22,252 nt of DNA, taken from positions 1-22,252 of the forward strand of contig JBHWPB010000099.1 of NCBI GenBank assembly GCA_043424675.1, given 5' to 3'. This stretch comes from JBHWPB01 sp043424675. GTDB lineage: Bacteria; Bacillota; Bacilli; Lactobacillales; Carnobacteriaceae_A. A program made the translations under genes and the position numbers. Positions 1 through 6,165 of the stretch are shown in pieces. The notes beneath the pieces are model-generated. The model did no database searches. It was given only the letters and a program-made list of their open reading frames with translations, and was not told the DNA's origin. Each line of letters begins with the position of its first letter. Positions within the stretch are counted from its first letter, which is position 1.

Positions 1-951
1 TCCTAAACGTCTGGTTCGAAAACCCATTTCTAAATTTTGAGAAGAACTTTGGCCCTTGACTTCAGACTCTAAGTTCTTAAAACGGTCGAGTCGCGCTTGT
101 TGTTTCGTTCCTCGCGCTTGGACTCCTTCCCGCATCCAAGCGAGTTCCTGCTTGTACATTTGTTGATTTTTGTGAGCCTGGTCTGCTTCTATGGCTTCTC
201 GTTCTGCTTTTTGTCTGACAAAGGATTGGTAATTTCCTTCATAAGAATGAAGTTTGCCAGAAGACAGCTCGATGATTTTATCTACCGTGCGATCGAGGAA
301 ATAACGATCATGAGTCACCATCAAGAGAGCGCCCTTATATTCTGATAAATAATTTTCCAGCCAAGAAATCATCGGATAATCAAGGTGGTTTGTGGGCTCA
401 TCTAGGATAAGGAGATTTGGAGACTGGATTAAGACTTGTGCCAGCATAGTGCGTTTAATCTGTCCTCCAGATAAATTTTCCATCTTGCTTTGCATTTGGG
501 AGATGCCTAAATTCGTCAATATACTTTTAGCTTGAGAATTTGCTGTCCAAGCCTGACGCGTATTCATTTTTTCTTCAGCTCTAGTAAATTTATCCTGATT
601 TTTTTTATTTTCTGAGTCTTTTTCCAAATCATATAAGGCTTGTTCATATTCTCTCACCGCTTGCATGAGAGGGGTATCCCCTTCATAAATCGTCTCTAAA
701 ACCGTTTTATTCGGATCAAAAACAGAATCCTGTTCCAGATATCCGATACGGTAATCTTTGGGTTTCTTAATATCTCCGTTGTCTGCTTTTGCCTTACCTG
801 CGATGACATTCAAAAAAGTCGTTTTCCCTGTTCCATTAATACCGACCAGCCCGACATGTTGATTCGAAAATATAGAAAAATCAATATCATGAAATAACAC
901 TTTATTCCCATAAGACTGGTTTAATCCGCTTACTTTTAATTCTTTCACCAT
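1..951 (-). CDS. ABC-F family ATPase (YfmR/Uup-like), 3' end outside window
   Basis: The window shows the first 317 residues; the C-terminal half lies beyond base 1. The first ABC domain has a Walker A GINGTGKTT (about residues 37-45), the ABC-F-type Q-loop YLEQD, signature LSGGQ, Walker B LLILDEPTNHLD and the switch-histidine motif VTHDRYFLD. A charged helical linker follows, with WMREGVQARGTKQQARLDRF, which resembles the interdomain linker of Uup/YfmR. There are no membrane segments, as expected for soluble ABC-F proteins, which bind the ribosomal E site and rescue or modulate translation. The start is ATG at 951-949; the next codon, GTG at 948, sits 6 bases from the GGAGG and is an alternative start. 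The gene lies 43 bases downstream of the UDG homologue and is probably cotranscribed. The family is certain; the subgroup is inferred from the linker. Confidence 0.93.
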   Translation of the reverse strand, partial: MVKELKVSGLNQSYGNKVLFHDIDFSIFSNQHVGLVGINGTGKTTFLNVIAGKAKADNGDIKKPKDYRIGYLEQDSVFDPNKTVLETIYEGDTPLMQAVREYEQALYDLEKDSENKKNQDKFTRAEEKMNTRQAWTANSQAKSILTNLGISQMQSKMENLSGGQIKRTMLAQVLIQSPNLLILDEPTNHLDYPMISWLENYLSEYKGALLMVTHDRYFLDRTVDKIIELSSGKLHSYEGNYQSFVRQKAEREAIEADQAHKNQQMYKQELAWMREGVQARGTKQQARLDRFKNLESEVKGQSSSQNLEMGFRTRRLG

Positions 952-994
952 AATCCTCCAAATGATTTATTTTTTGGGCTGTTCTACATACATT

Positions 995-1642
995 TTACTG
1001 CTTCAATATACTTTTTAATTTCTGGTAATCTTCGTTGATTGTCTCTTCCAGAGAACGTTGATATAAAACGGCAGCTGGATGATAAGTAGCAAAAACGCGA
1101 TAAGACTGTTCTGTTCTCCCGTAAGCTAATTTCTTCTCTCTGTCCGTACGATAGAGCGGCCCTTCGTAAACTTCCCCGTGATACTCTGAAATCTTTGCTT
1201 TTTTGTCGACCAGTCTGTGTAAAGCAATATTCCCTATTGTCACAATCAACGGAGGATCCAGCCTTTCAATTTCTCTGTCCAATACAGGAGCATGAGCGTA
1301 TATCTCTGTTCTTGTCGGTGTGCGATTGTATTTTTTTAAGAAAGCCTCTCCCGTTTTTTTGTCTATCTTTTCTTTATATTTTAATGGGCGACTCTTAAAG
1401 GCACTTGTAATATAAATCTCTTCTCTGCTTATATTGATACTTTCTAAAAAGCGATCTAATTCTTTTCCGCTTCTGCTCGTAAAAGGAATACCTGTTTCAA
1501 CTTCAACTTCTCCAGGTGCTTCTCCTACCATTAAGAATTTTGGGGAGAGTGAACCCTGTCCGTACAATAAGCCCTCTACTTCAAATTCTTCGTTTTTTGC
1601 TGTCAAATAATCTATTTCTTGTTGAGTTAATACGGTATCCAT
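995..1642 (-). CDS. Uracil-DNA glycosylase family 4-like protein lacking cluster cysteines
   Basis: The 215-residue protein has the family-4 UDG fold signatures: GEAPG at residues 40-44 followed by E47, G51 and PF (53-54), the strand YITSAFKSRP (77-86), NRTPT (106-110) and the C-terminal HPAAVLY (188-194). Classical family-4 enzymes remove uracil from DNA and carry a [4Fe-4S] cluster held by four cysteines. This protein contains no cysteine at all: KCRP-type is KSRP here (S84), and the cysteine after NRTPT is replaced (H117 region). The Asn of the usual YITN motif is Ser80 by my alignment. Activity on uracil is therefore uncertain. The ATG start at 1642 has a good ribosome binding site (AGAGGAG). 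It is divergent from the cold-shock gene and precedes the ABC-F gene. Confidence 0.85.
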   Translation of the reverse strand: MDTVLTQQEIDYLTAKNEEFEVEGLLYGQGSLSPKFLMVGEAPGEVEVETGIPFTSRSGKELDRFLESINISREEIYITSAFKSRPLKYKEKIDKKTGEAFLKKYNRTPTRTEIYAHAPVLDREIERLDPPLIVTIGNIALHRLVDKKAKISEYHGEVYEGPLYRTDREKKLAYGRTEQSYRVFATYHPAAVLYQRSLEETINEDYQKLKSILKQ

Positions 1643-1664
1643 ACTATCTCCTCTTTATCTATAA

Positions 1665-1692
1665 ATAATAAGAATTTCATCATTTAGTGTAA
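1665..1692 (-). promoter_or_regulatory. Putative promoter of the UDG-like gene
   Basis: On the minus strand, TTACAC (1692-1687) and TATTAT (1670-1665) are separated by 16 bases, just upstream of the AGAGGAG ribosome binding site. The -35 box is imperfect. Confidence 0.45.
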
Positions 1693-1750
1693 GGCGATTA
1701 AGAACAAATTACAACTTTGTACCTCTGGCACCCCAATATCATAGTGAAGA

Positions 1751-1779
1751 TTGACTGTTGCCTTCATTCAACTTATAAT
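1751..1779 (+). promoter_or_regulatory. SigA-type promoter of the cold-shock gene
   Basis: TTGACT (1751-1756) and a perfect TATAAT (1774-1779) are separated by exactly 17 bases. The predicted transcript has a leader of about 55 bases, much shorter than the long thermosensing leader of E. coli cspA. The AAGGGGG ribosome binding site is at 1826-1832. Confidence 0.8.
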
Positions 1780-1840
1780 AAGTATTGATATACTGATATA
1801 CATGGATGGATGAAAGTTAAGTTTTAAGGGGGATGTAGCC

Positions 1841-2077
1841 ATGGAAGGTACAGTGAAGTGGTTTAATAATCAAAGAGGGTATGGATTTATCAAATACGGT
1901 GTAGAAGAAGAAATCTTCGTCCATTACACAGGTATTGAAATGGATGGCTATAAAACATTACAAGATAATCAAAAGGTGACTTTTGATATAGTTGAAGGTT
2001 CGCGAGGCCCGCAAGCGACAAATGTTGTCCCTCTTGAAGTTGCTGAGCCTTCAGAAGAAGCAGAGCCAGAGGACTAG
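1841..2077 (+). CDS. Cold-shock domain protein (CspA family) with acidic tail
   Basis: The 78-residue protein is a single cold-shock domain: KWFN at 6-9, RNP1 GYGFIK at 13-18 and RNP2 IFVHY at 25-29. The family binds single-stranded RNA and DNA and acts as an RNA chaperone in the cytoplasm. It is longer than the usual 66-67 residues because of a C-terminal acidic tail (EVAEPSEEAEPED). The usual FVHFSAI is IFVHYTGI here, so the RNP2 aromatic is Tyr rather than Phe. It has its own strong promoter and a terminator just downstream, so it is probably monocistronic. Whether it is cold-induced cannot be told from sequence. Confidence 0.93.
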   Translation: MEGTVKWFNNQRGYGFIKYGVEEEIFVHYTGIEMDGYKTLQDNQKVTFDIVEGSRGPQATNVVPLEVAEPSEEAEPED

Positions 2078-2139
2078 TCTAAGGCTGTTTATACAACATT
2101 ATAATGATACTCTCTATCTTAAATAACAATAACAAATAT

Positions 2140-2170
2140 AGCTAGGACAGTGTGTATCCTAGCTCTTTTT
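2140..2170 (+). terminator. Rho-independent terminator after the cold-shock gene
   Basis: An 8-bp stem (AGCTAGGA at 2140-2147 pairing with TCCTAGCT at 2157-2164) has a 9-base loop and is followed by a T-run ending at 2170. Confidence 0.85.
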
Positions 2171-2202
2171 AATTCGATAACTTTAAACGGAGCTGATTGG
2201 GT

Positions 2203-2607
2203 ATGTTAAAAGTTTATACAGATGCTGCTGTCGATCCGATTAGCAGACTTGCAGGCATCGGAATTTTAATATCTGACAAAGACCTGCATTTACAAAAACA
2301 TTTTGCTCTGGAGGGAAAATGGGACAACCACGAGGCTGAGATGGCCGCTATTCTTATTGCTGGCCACCTCCTATTAGAGAAAAACATCCAGGACCGCATC
2401 ATCTTTCTCTATACCGATAGCAAGATATCTTTTGAGCTCTGGGACCAAGAATATACGAATAACGAAGATTTTTCTCTTATTCTTGAACACATGCTCAAGT
2501 TAAAAGAAAAATTTCCCCTGCTGATACTGGAGTGGATTCCGGAAAGCCAGAATCGCGGCGCAGATAACCTAGCCCGACAAGGCCTTCAAAAGAAAATCAG
2601 AGAATAA
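2203..2607 (+). CDS. RNase HI-like protein (YpeP type)
   Basis: The 134-residue protein has the RNase H fold, with all four expected acidic residues in order: D7 (YTDAA), E46 (HEAEMAAI), D72 (YTDSK) and D121 (NRGADNLA). The family cuts RNA in RNA:DNA hybrids. It lacks the basic protrusion of E. coli RNase HI, as is common in the short Firmicutes forms, whose activity varies. I chose ATG 2203 because it lies 10 bases from GGAG (2189-2192); the in-frame TTG at 2197 is too close to it. It stands alone between two terminators and converges with ypsC. Confidence 0.85.
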   Translation: MLKVYTDAAVDPISRLAGIGILISDKDLHLQKHFALEGKWDNHEAEMAAILIAGHLLLEKNIQDRIIFLYTDSKISFELWDQEYTNNEDFSLILEHMLKLKEKFPLLILEWIPESQNRGADNLARQGLQKKIRE

Positions 2608-2612
2608 GAAAA

Positions 2613-2657
2613 AGGATACTGTCAGTTTATTAACTGAGTTCAGCACCCTGTTTTTTT
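2613..2657 (+). terminator. Probable terminator between convergent genes
   Basis: An imperfect hairpin is built on CAGTT (2623-2627) and AACTG (2632-2636), with outer pairing of AGG and CTG to CAG and CCT, then seven Ts (2651-2657). The T-run overlaps the ypsC stop codon. The opposite strand also ends in a short T-run, so it may act in both directions. Confidence 0.5.
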
Positions 2658-3786
2658 ATCTTCTTGTCGCCCAAAACTGGAAATAATCAGTTCGGATGGC
2701 CCCATTATATAGTTTTCTGACCTTAGTCGCTTTTTCACCATAGAGTGTCTCAAAATCTAGATAACTTGTGAGAATATATTTACTCCATGTTTCGTAGGGT
2801 CTGAATACTTCTCCCATTTGTCTGTAGAGTTCTTGAACTTCTTCTTTCTCGTTTATTCTTTCCCCATAAGGCGGATTGGAAACAAGAACACCATTGGTTT
2901 TATCAGTTGTGAAATCAGCCACCTGCATCTGTTTAAAAGAAATACTTTGACTGAGTCCGGCATGACGCGCATTTTCTATAGCAGACTCAATCATGCGGTG
3001 ATCGATATCTGTCCCTGTAATGTCAAGCTCAATATCATAATCTGCCAGATCGTCGCCTTCTTCGACAACTTGGTCCATAATGTCCTCGGCTACCCATGGC
3101 CATTCTTCAAACTGAAAATCTCGTTGGAAACCTGGAGCGATATTATGCCCAATCAGTGCTGCTTCAATAGGTATGGTACCGGAGCCTGTGGTCGGGTCGT
3201 GAAATGGCATGTCAGGCTGCCAATTAGTGAGCTTAATCAAGGCCGCTGCCAGATTTTCCTTCAAGGGCGCGACCCCTTTACTCACTCGGTACCCCCTTTT
3301 AAAGAGACTTGGACCGGTTGTATCCAATAAAAGTAAAGCTGTATCTTTCAGCAGAGAGACTTCGAGAGGGAACAGCGCACCTGTTTCGGGCAGCATCCCT
3401 CTTTTGTGATACGTTTCTGATATCTTATCTACTATTGCTTTTTTCGTAATGGATTGCACGTCTGACACACTGAACAATTTCGATTTATGCGAACGTCCCC
3501 GTACTGGGAATTCAGCATCGAGCGGCAGATAATCTTCCCACGGCAGAGCTTTGGTTTTTTCATAGAGCTCATCGAATTCTGTCGCTTTAAATTCTCCAAC
3601 TACAATCTTCACACGGTCAGCTGTGCGGAGCCAATAATTCGCACGAGCCACATCTTTCATTGTTCCTTCAAAACGCACACGCCCGTTTTCTACTTGTGTC
3701 TCATACCCTAAATCTCTGAGCTCCTCGCCCACAATTGCTTCAATTCCGCTTCCACATGTTACAATTAACTGATGTGTTGTGTCCAT
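2656..3786 (-). CDS. ypsC: THUMP-domain RNA guanine-N2 methyltransferase (YpsC, RlmL-like)
   Basis: The 376-residue protein has an N-terminal ferredoxin-like/THUMP RNA-binding region (about 1-155) and a Rossmann methyltransferase domain. The SAM-binding motif is DPTTGSGTIPIE (197-208), an acidic strand end is GTD (258-260), and the catalytic motif is NPPYGER (304-310). The same NPPYGER-type motif occurs in the N-terminal half of E. coli RlmL, which makes m2G2445 in 23S rRNA, so the likely role is 23S rRNA guanine-N2 methylation. Such proteins are often annotated as N6-adenine DNA methylases, which this motif does not support. The ATG has a strong ribosome binding site, GAGGAGG. It lies beside rnpB, as in Bacillus. 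Confidence 0.9.
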   Translation of the reverse strand: MDTTHQLIVTCGSGIEAIVGEELRDLGYETQVENGRVRFEGTMKDVARANYWLRTADRVKIVVGEFKATEFDELYEKTKALPWEDYLPLDAEFPVRGRSHKSKLFSVSDVQSITKKAIVDKISETYHKRGMLPETGALFPLEVSLLKDTALLLLDTTGPSLFKRGYRVSKGVAPLKENLAAALIKLTNWQPDMPFHDPTTGSGTIPIEAALIGHNIAPGFQRDFQFEEWPWVAEDIMDQVVEEGDDLADYDIELDITGTDIDHRMIESAIENARHAGLSQSISFKQMQVADFTTDKTNGVLVSNPPYGERINEKEEVQELYRQMGEVFRPYETWSKYILTSYLDFETLYGEKATKVRKLYNGAIRTDYFQFWATRR

Positions 3787-3843
3787 AGGAACCTCCTCTA
3801 TCTGTCAATTTAATCTTTAAGTTGATTTATCTTAATTGATCCC

Positions 3844-3863
3844 TTTTTAGTATATACTAAAAA
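3844..3863. repeat. Perfect 20-bp AT-rich palindrome upstream of ypsC
   Basis: TTTTTAGTAT is followed directly by its reverse complement ATACTAAAAA. It sits between the rnpB terminator and the ypsC ribosome binding site and contains a TATACT that could serve as a -10 box for ypsC. It could be an operator or a small cruciform; no regulator can be named. Confidence 0.6.
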
Positions 3864-3870
3864 ATTACAT

Positions 3871-3894
3871 AAAAAAACCCTCCGTCTGGGAGGG
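3871..3894 (-). terminator. rnpB terminator
   Basis: Read on the minus strand: CCCTCC, loop CAGAC, GGAGGG, then seven Ts. It lies directly past the 3' end of RNase P RNA. Confidence 0.9.
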
Positions 3895-3895
3895 T

Positions 3896-4299
3896 ACAAG
3901 TAAACAAATTACTGTAAGCCATATTCTGTCATAAATAGGATGGAACCTATTCGAGATAATCATCTGTCTGCATCTCTGCCTTTTCCTCTGTTGAATTCCA
4001 GTTGAAAAGTGCCCCTACCATAATTTGGGTTTCTCGCTTGCGGGGTTTACCCGTTCCACCAGAGAAGTTTCCCACTCTGTATCGTCACTGTGGTACTTTA
4101 CAGAATACTCGAGCATAGTAAATGACTAATACATTTACCTTAGCCGCTTTTTTCCGCCATCATTATAGATTTTATCCTATAAGCCTTTACTTATTTTTTC
4201 ATAAAGCACAAACACTACAAGCATCTCAGCTCGTGCGAGTATGGACTTTCCTCAATCTCATCATTCTGAGACCGCGATTATCCGTAATTCGTTTACAAC
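3896..4299 (-). ncRNA. rnpB: RNase P RNA, bacterial type B
   Basis: This is the catalytic RNA that trims tRNA 5' leaders. On the minus strand I recognise the universal blocks GAGGAAAGTCCATACTCG near the 5' end, CCACAGTGACG in the middle, and GGTAAACCCCGCAAGCGAG followed by AAACCCAAAT toward the 3' side. It ends with ATGGCTTACAG. The long P1 helix closes the molecule: GTAAACGAATTAC (4296-4284) pairs with GTAATTTGTTTAC (3912-3900) over 13 pairs with one wobble. The layout matches the Bacillus type-B RNA. The 5' end coincides with the start expected from the promoter; both ends are good to within a few bases. The rnpB gene is next to gpsB and ypsC, as in Bacillus. Confidence 0.95.
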
Positions 4300-4305
4300 T
4301 ATCTT

Positions 4306-4334
4306 ATTATAGTACAATTTATTCAATTTGTAAA
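4306..4334 (-). promoter_or_regulatory. rnpB promoter
   Basis: TTTACA (4334-4329) and TATAAT (4311-4306) are separated by 17 bases. The predicted start point is at about 4299, the first base of the P1 helix region. Confidence 0.85.
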
Positions 4335-4344
4335 ATAAAAGTGG

Positions 4345-4707
4345 CTAATTATTTTCTTCATTTAACTTAGATCCGAAAACTTCTCGTTCTAAATTAGAGA
4401 TACGCTTCAGCATATCGAAATTAGAAACACGAGCTTGTTGTTCATTTGTTTTTCTGCGCTCTATACCACTATCAAATGATTCGGTCTCCGTCTGATTCTC
4501 AACTCCACGGTTTCTTTCTTTGAGGCGATTTATTTCGTTGTTTAACTTCTGATTTTCTTCCGTTAAATAATTTATTTCGGTGATAAATGCATCATAGTCA
4601 CGGATAATAACATCTAAAAACTCATCTACTTCTTCAGGATTATAGCCGCGCATACTCTGTTTGAAGTCTTTTTCTACGATTTGTTTTGGTGTCAACTCTT
4701 GTTCCAC
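4345..4707 (-). CDS. gpsB: Cell-cycle protein GpsB (DivIVA family)
   Basis: The 120-residue protein has the short GpsB architecture. An N-terminal DivIVA-like domain (1-65) contains LTPKQI, MRGYN (19-23) and VDEFLDVI, followed by a coiled coil. A polar linker spans about 66-94, and the conserved C-terminal trimerisation segment SNFDMLKRISNLEREVFG spans 95-112. GpsB is a cytoplasmic adaptor that guides peptidoglycan synthases, including PBP1-type enzymes, between septum and side wall. Its presence next to ponA in this window is consistent with that. The start codon is GTG (4707-4705) behind AAGGTG. It lies immediately upstream of the rnpB promoter with no clear terminator between. Confidence 0.95.
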   Translation of the reverse strand: MEQELTPKQIVEKDFKQSMRGYNPEEVDEFLDVIIRDYDAFITEINYLTEENQKLNNEINRLKERNRGVENQTETESFDSGIERRKTNEQQARVSNFDMLKRISNLEREVFGSKLNEENN

Positions 4708-4752
4708 TCTTCTTACACCTTCTCTTATTTATTTTATTCTTGACTTTTTCTC

Positions 4753-4781
4753 ATTATATCAAAGAATTCACTATTACAAAA
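4753..4781 (-). promoter_or_regulatory. Extended -10 promoter of gpsB
   Basis: Minus strand TGATATAAT gives a perfect TATAAT (4758-4753) with an upstream TGn. The -35 region is weak (TTTTGT, 17-base spacing). A second copy of ATATAATGAGA lies 51 bases upstream (TATAAT at 4809-4804). Confidence 0.55.
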
Positions 4782-4804
4782 CCATTCTCAAGAAAACCAT
4801 CTCA
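4776..4804. repeat. Imperfect tandem repeat at the gpsB promoter
   Basis: ACAAAACCATTCTCA (4776-4790) is followed directly by AGAAAACCATCTCA (4791-4804), which differs by one substitution and one missing base. The pair sits between the two TATAAT boxes upstream of gpsB and could be a double binding site. Confidence 0.6.
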
Positions 4805-4890
4805 TTATATGATTAGAGTTTATATTTTCCTCACAGCTAGGTTCAGAACCTTTATATGGGACAACTGATATGGTAAAATTTCCTCTTAGT

Positions 4891-5451
4891 TCAGTCGTCT
4901 TCTTCCTCGTAAAATTGTTCTTGATTGACAATGTCTTGTAAGTCGAACATCGTAATCATATCCAGAAAATAATCAGAATCTTCTTGCCTCTTTTCAATTA
5001 TTTCTAAAGCAAATTTCGGCTTACCTTCATATTCTTTATCATAAAGTAATAAGGCTCCATCAGTATGATTCACTATAAAAGCCTGATTCATTTTCAGCTG
5101 GTTAGGGTTCTGATAGGCTTCTTTTGAGGTATAATCAACGTATTGAGCATTGCTTTTTGCTTTTTCAAGAGCTGAGGTATTTTCTTCGTTCCAATTCTCG
5201 CCAAAATTGTAATAAGGAAAAAGAATAGCTATCTTCAGATCAGGATACTCGGCTCTCAATTCCTCAATAACTTCAACAGTCCAGAGCTCAGTGCCTAATT
5301 CTCCACTGATGATTACCCATTCTAAACCAGAATCGATATAGTATTCGAGCTGTTTTGCGATCGCTTTTTTTATGAATGGCAACTTTTCATCTTTACTATT
5401 AAAAATATTCATTTCATAGGAGCGGTAACCTGTAACATATAAATTTTTCAT
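4891..5451 (-). CDS. ypsA: YpsA family protein (DUF1273, SLOG-like Rossmann fold)
   Basis: The 186-residue protein starts MKNLYVTGYRSYEMNIF and contains GELGTELW and the following alpha/beta repeats, typical of YpsA. The family has a SLOG/LOG-type nucleotide-binding fold. In Bacillus and Staphylococcus it affects cell division, but the ligand and biochemical role are not established. The C-terminus is acidic (EEEDD). Homology favours ATG 5451 over any upstream start, yet the only ribosome binding site, GGAGG (5475-5471), lies 19 bases away. It is upstream of gpsB with a 183-base gap that contains a gpsB promoter, and divergent from recU. Confidence 0.92.
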   Translation of the reverse strand: MKNLYVTGYRSYEMNIFNSKDEKLPFIKKAIAKQLEYYIDSGLEWVIISGELGTELWTVEVIEELRAEYPDLKIAILFPYYNFGENWNEENTSALEKAKSNAQYVDYTSKEAYQNPNQLKMNQAFIVNHTDGALLLYDKEYEGKPKFALEIIEKRQEDSDYFLDMITMFDLQDIVNQEQFYEEEDD

Positions 5452-5464
5452 GGTATATATTAAC

Positions 5465-5493
5465 TTTAATCCTCCCTTGTTTTTTGCTATAAT
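5465..5493 (+). promoter_or_regulatory. Extended -10 promoter of recU-ponA
   Basis: TGCTATAAT gives an extended -10 (TATAAT at 5488-5493). The -35 is weak (TTTAAT at 5465-5470, 17-base spacing). It overlaps the ypsA ribosome binding site region on the opposite strand. Confidence 0.65.
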
Positions 5494-5519
5494 TATCTGG
5501 ATGTTGGAGAGTGATAGGA

Positions 5520-6149
5520 TTGACAATAAATTATCCCGGTGGACGACCCTTCCATCGAAATAAGATTAACAAGAGGAAACAAAAGAAACAAACAAAGAAT
5601 TTAACTTATGGGAATCGCGGAGAGCGATTTGAAGATGAGATTAATGAAAGTAATAAGTATTACCGAGCAAGACAGATAGCAATTATCCATAAGAAGCCTA
5701 TACCCATCCAAGTTGTTGATGTACATTACCCGAAACGAAGTGCTGCCGTCATTAAGGAAGCTTATTACAGACGTCCCTCAACAACAGACTATAATGGTAT
5801 ATATAAAGGATATTACATAGATTTTGAAGCCAAAGAAACTAAAAATAAAACATCCTTCCCTTTTGGTAATCTCCATCAACATCAAGTAGAACACTTGAAA
5901 GATTGTTGGGATCAGGGAGGGATATGTTTTATTATTATCCGATTTTCTCAATTAGATCGCATATTTGTATTAGATGCCAATATCCTTTATAAATACTGGC
6001 AGGAGCAGTACAAAGAAGACGGTAAAAAATCTATTTCTCTTGAAACCTTAGAAGAGGAAGCTTACGAAATCTTCTATAGCTTCGCTCCGCGAGTCCCTTA
6101 CATTGAAGCTATTGACCAACTGATACAAAAGAGGAAAGACGTGAAGTAA
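5520..6149 (+). CDS. recU: Holliday junction resolvase RecU
   Basis: The 209-residue protein matches RecU across its length: NRGERFEDEIN (32-42), IHKKPIPIQ (56-64), the nuclease core STTDYNG with D90, and YIDFEAKET with E103 and K105. These correspond to catalytic D88, E101 and K103 of the Bacillus enzyme. RecU cuts four-way junctions during recombination and works with RuvAB and RecA. The basic disordered N-terminus (HRNKINKRKQKKQTK) is family-typical and contacts DNA. I chose TTG 5520, which lies 10 bases from GGAG (5506-5509) and gives the familiar MTINYP start; GTG 5511 is too close. It is coupled to ponA 16 bases downstream, a conserved pair in Firmicutes. Confidence 0.95.
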   Translation: MTINYPGGRPFHRNKINKRKQKKQTKNLTYGNRGERFEDEINESNKYYRARQIAIIHKKPIPIQVVDVHYPKRSAAVIKEAYYRRPSTTDYNGIYKGYYIDFEAKETKNKTSFPFGNLHQHQVEHLKDCWDQGGICFIIIRFSQLDRIFVLDANILYKYWQEQYKEDGKKSISLETLEEEAYEIFYSFAPRVPYIEAIDQLIQKRKDVK

Positions 6150-6165
6150 AGTGAAGGAGTTAATG

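Noticed and set aside
2818..3409. Plus-strand frames opposite ypsC
   Set aside because: They are antisense to a well-supported methyltransferase gene and show no motifs or ribosome binding sites.
4122..4370. Plus-strand open frame of 82 codons
   Set aside because: It lies across RNase P RNA, whose conserved blocks explain the sequence, and has no ribosome binding site.
4838..4852. Inverted repeat AGGTTCAGAACCT between gpsB and ypsA
   Set aside because: The loop is too short for a stable hairpin and there is no T-run, so it is not a convincing terminator.
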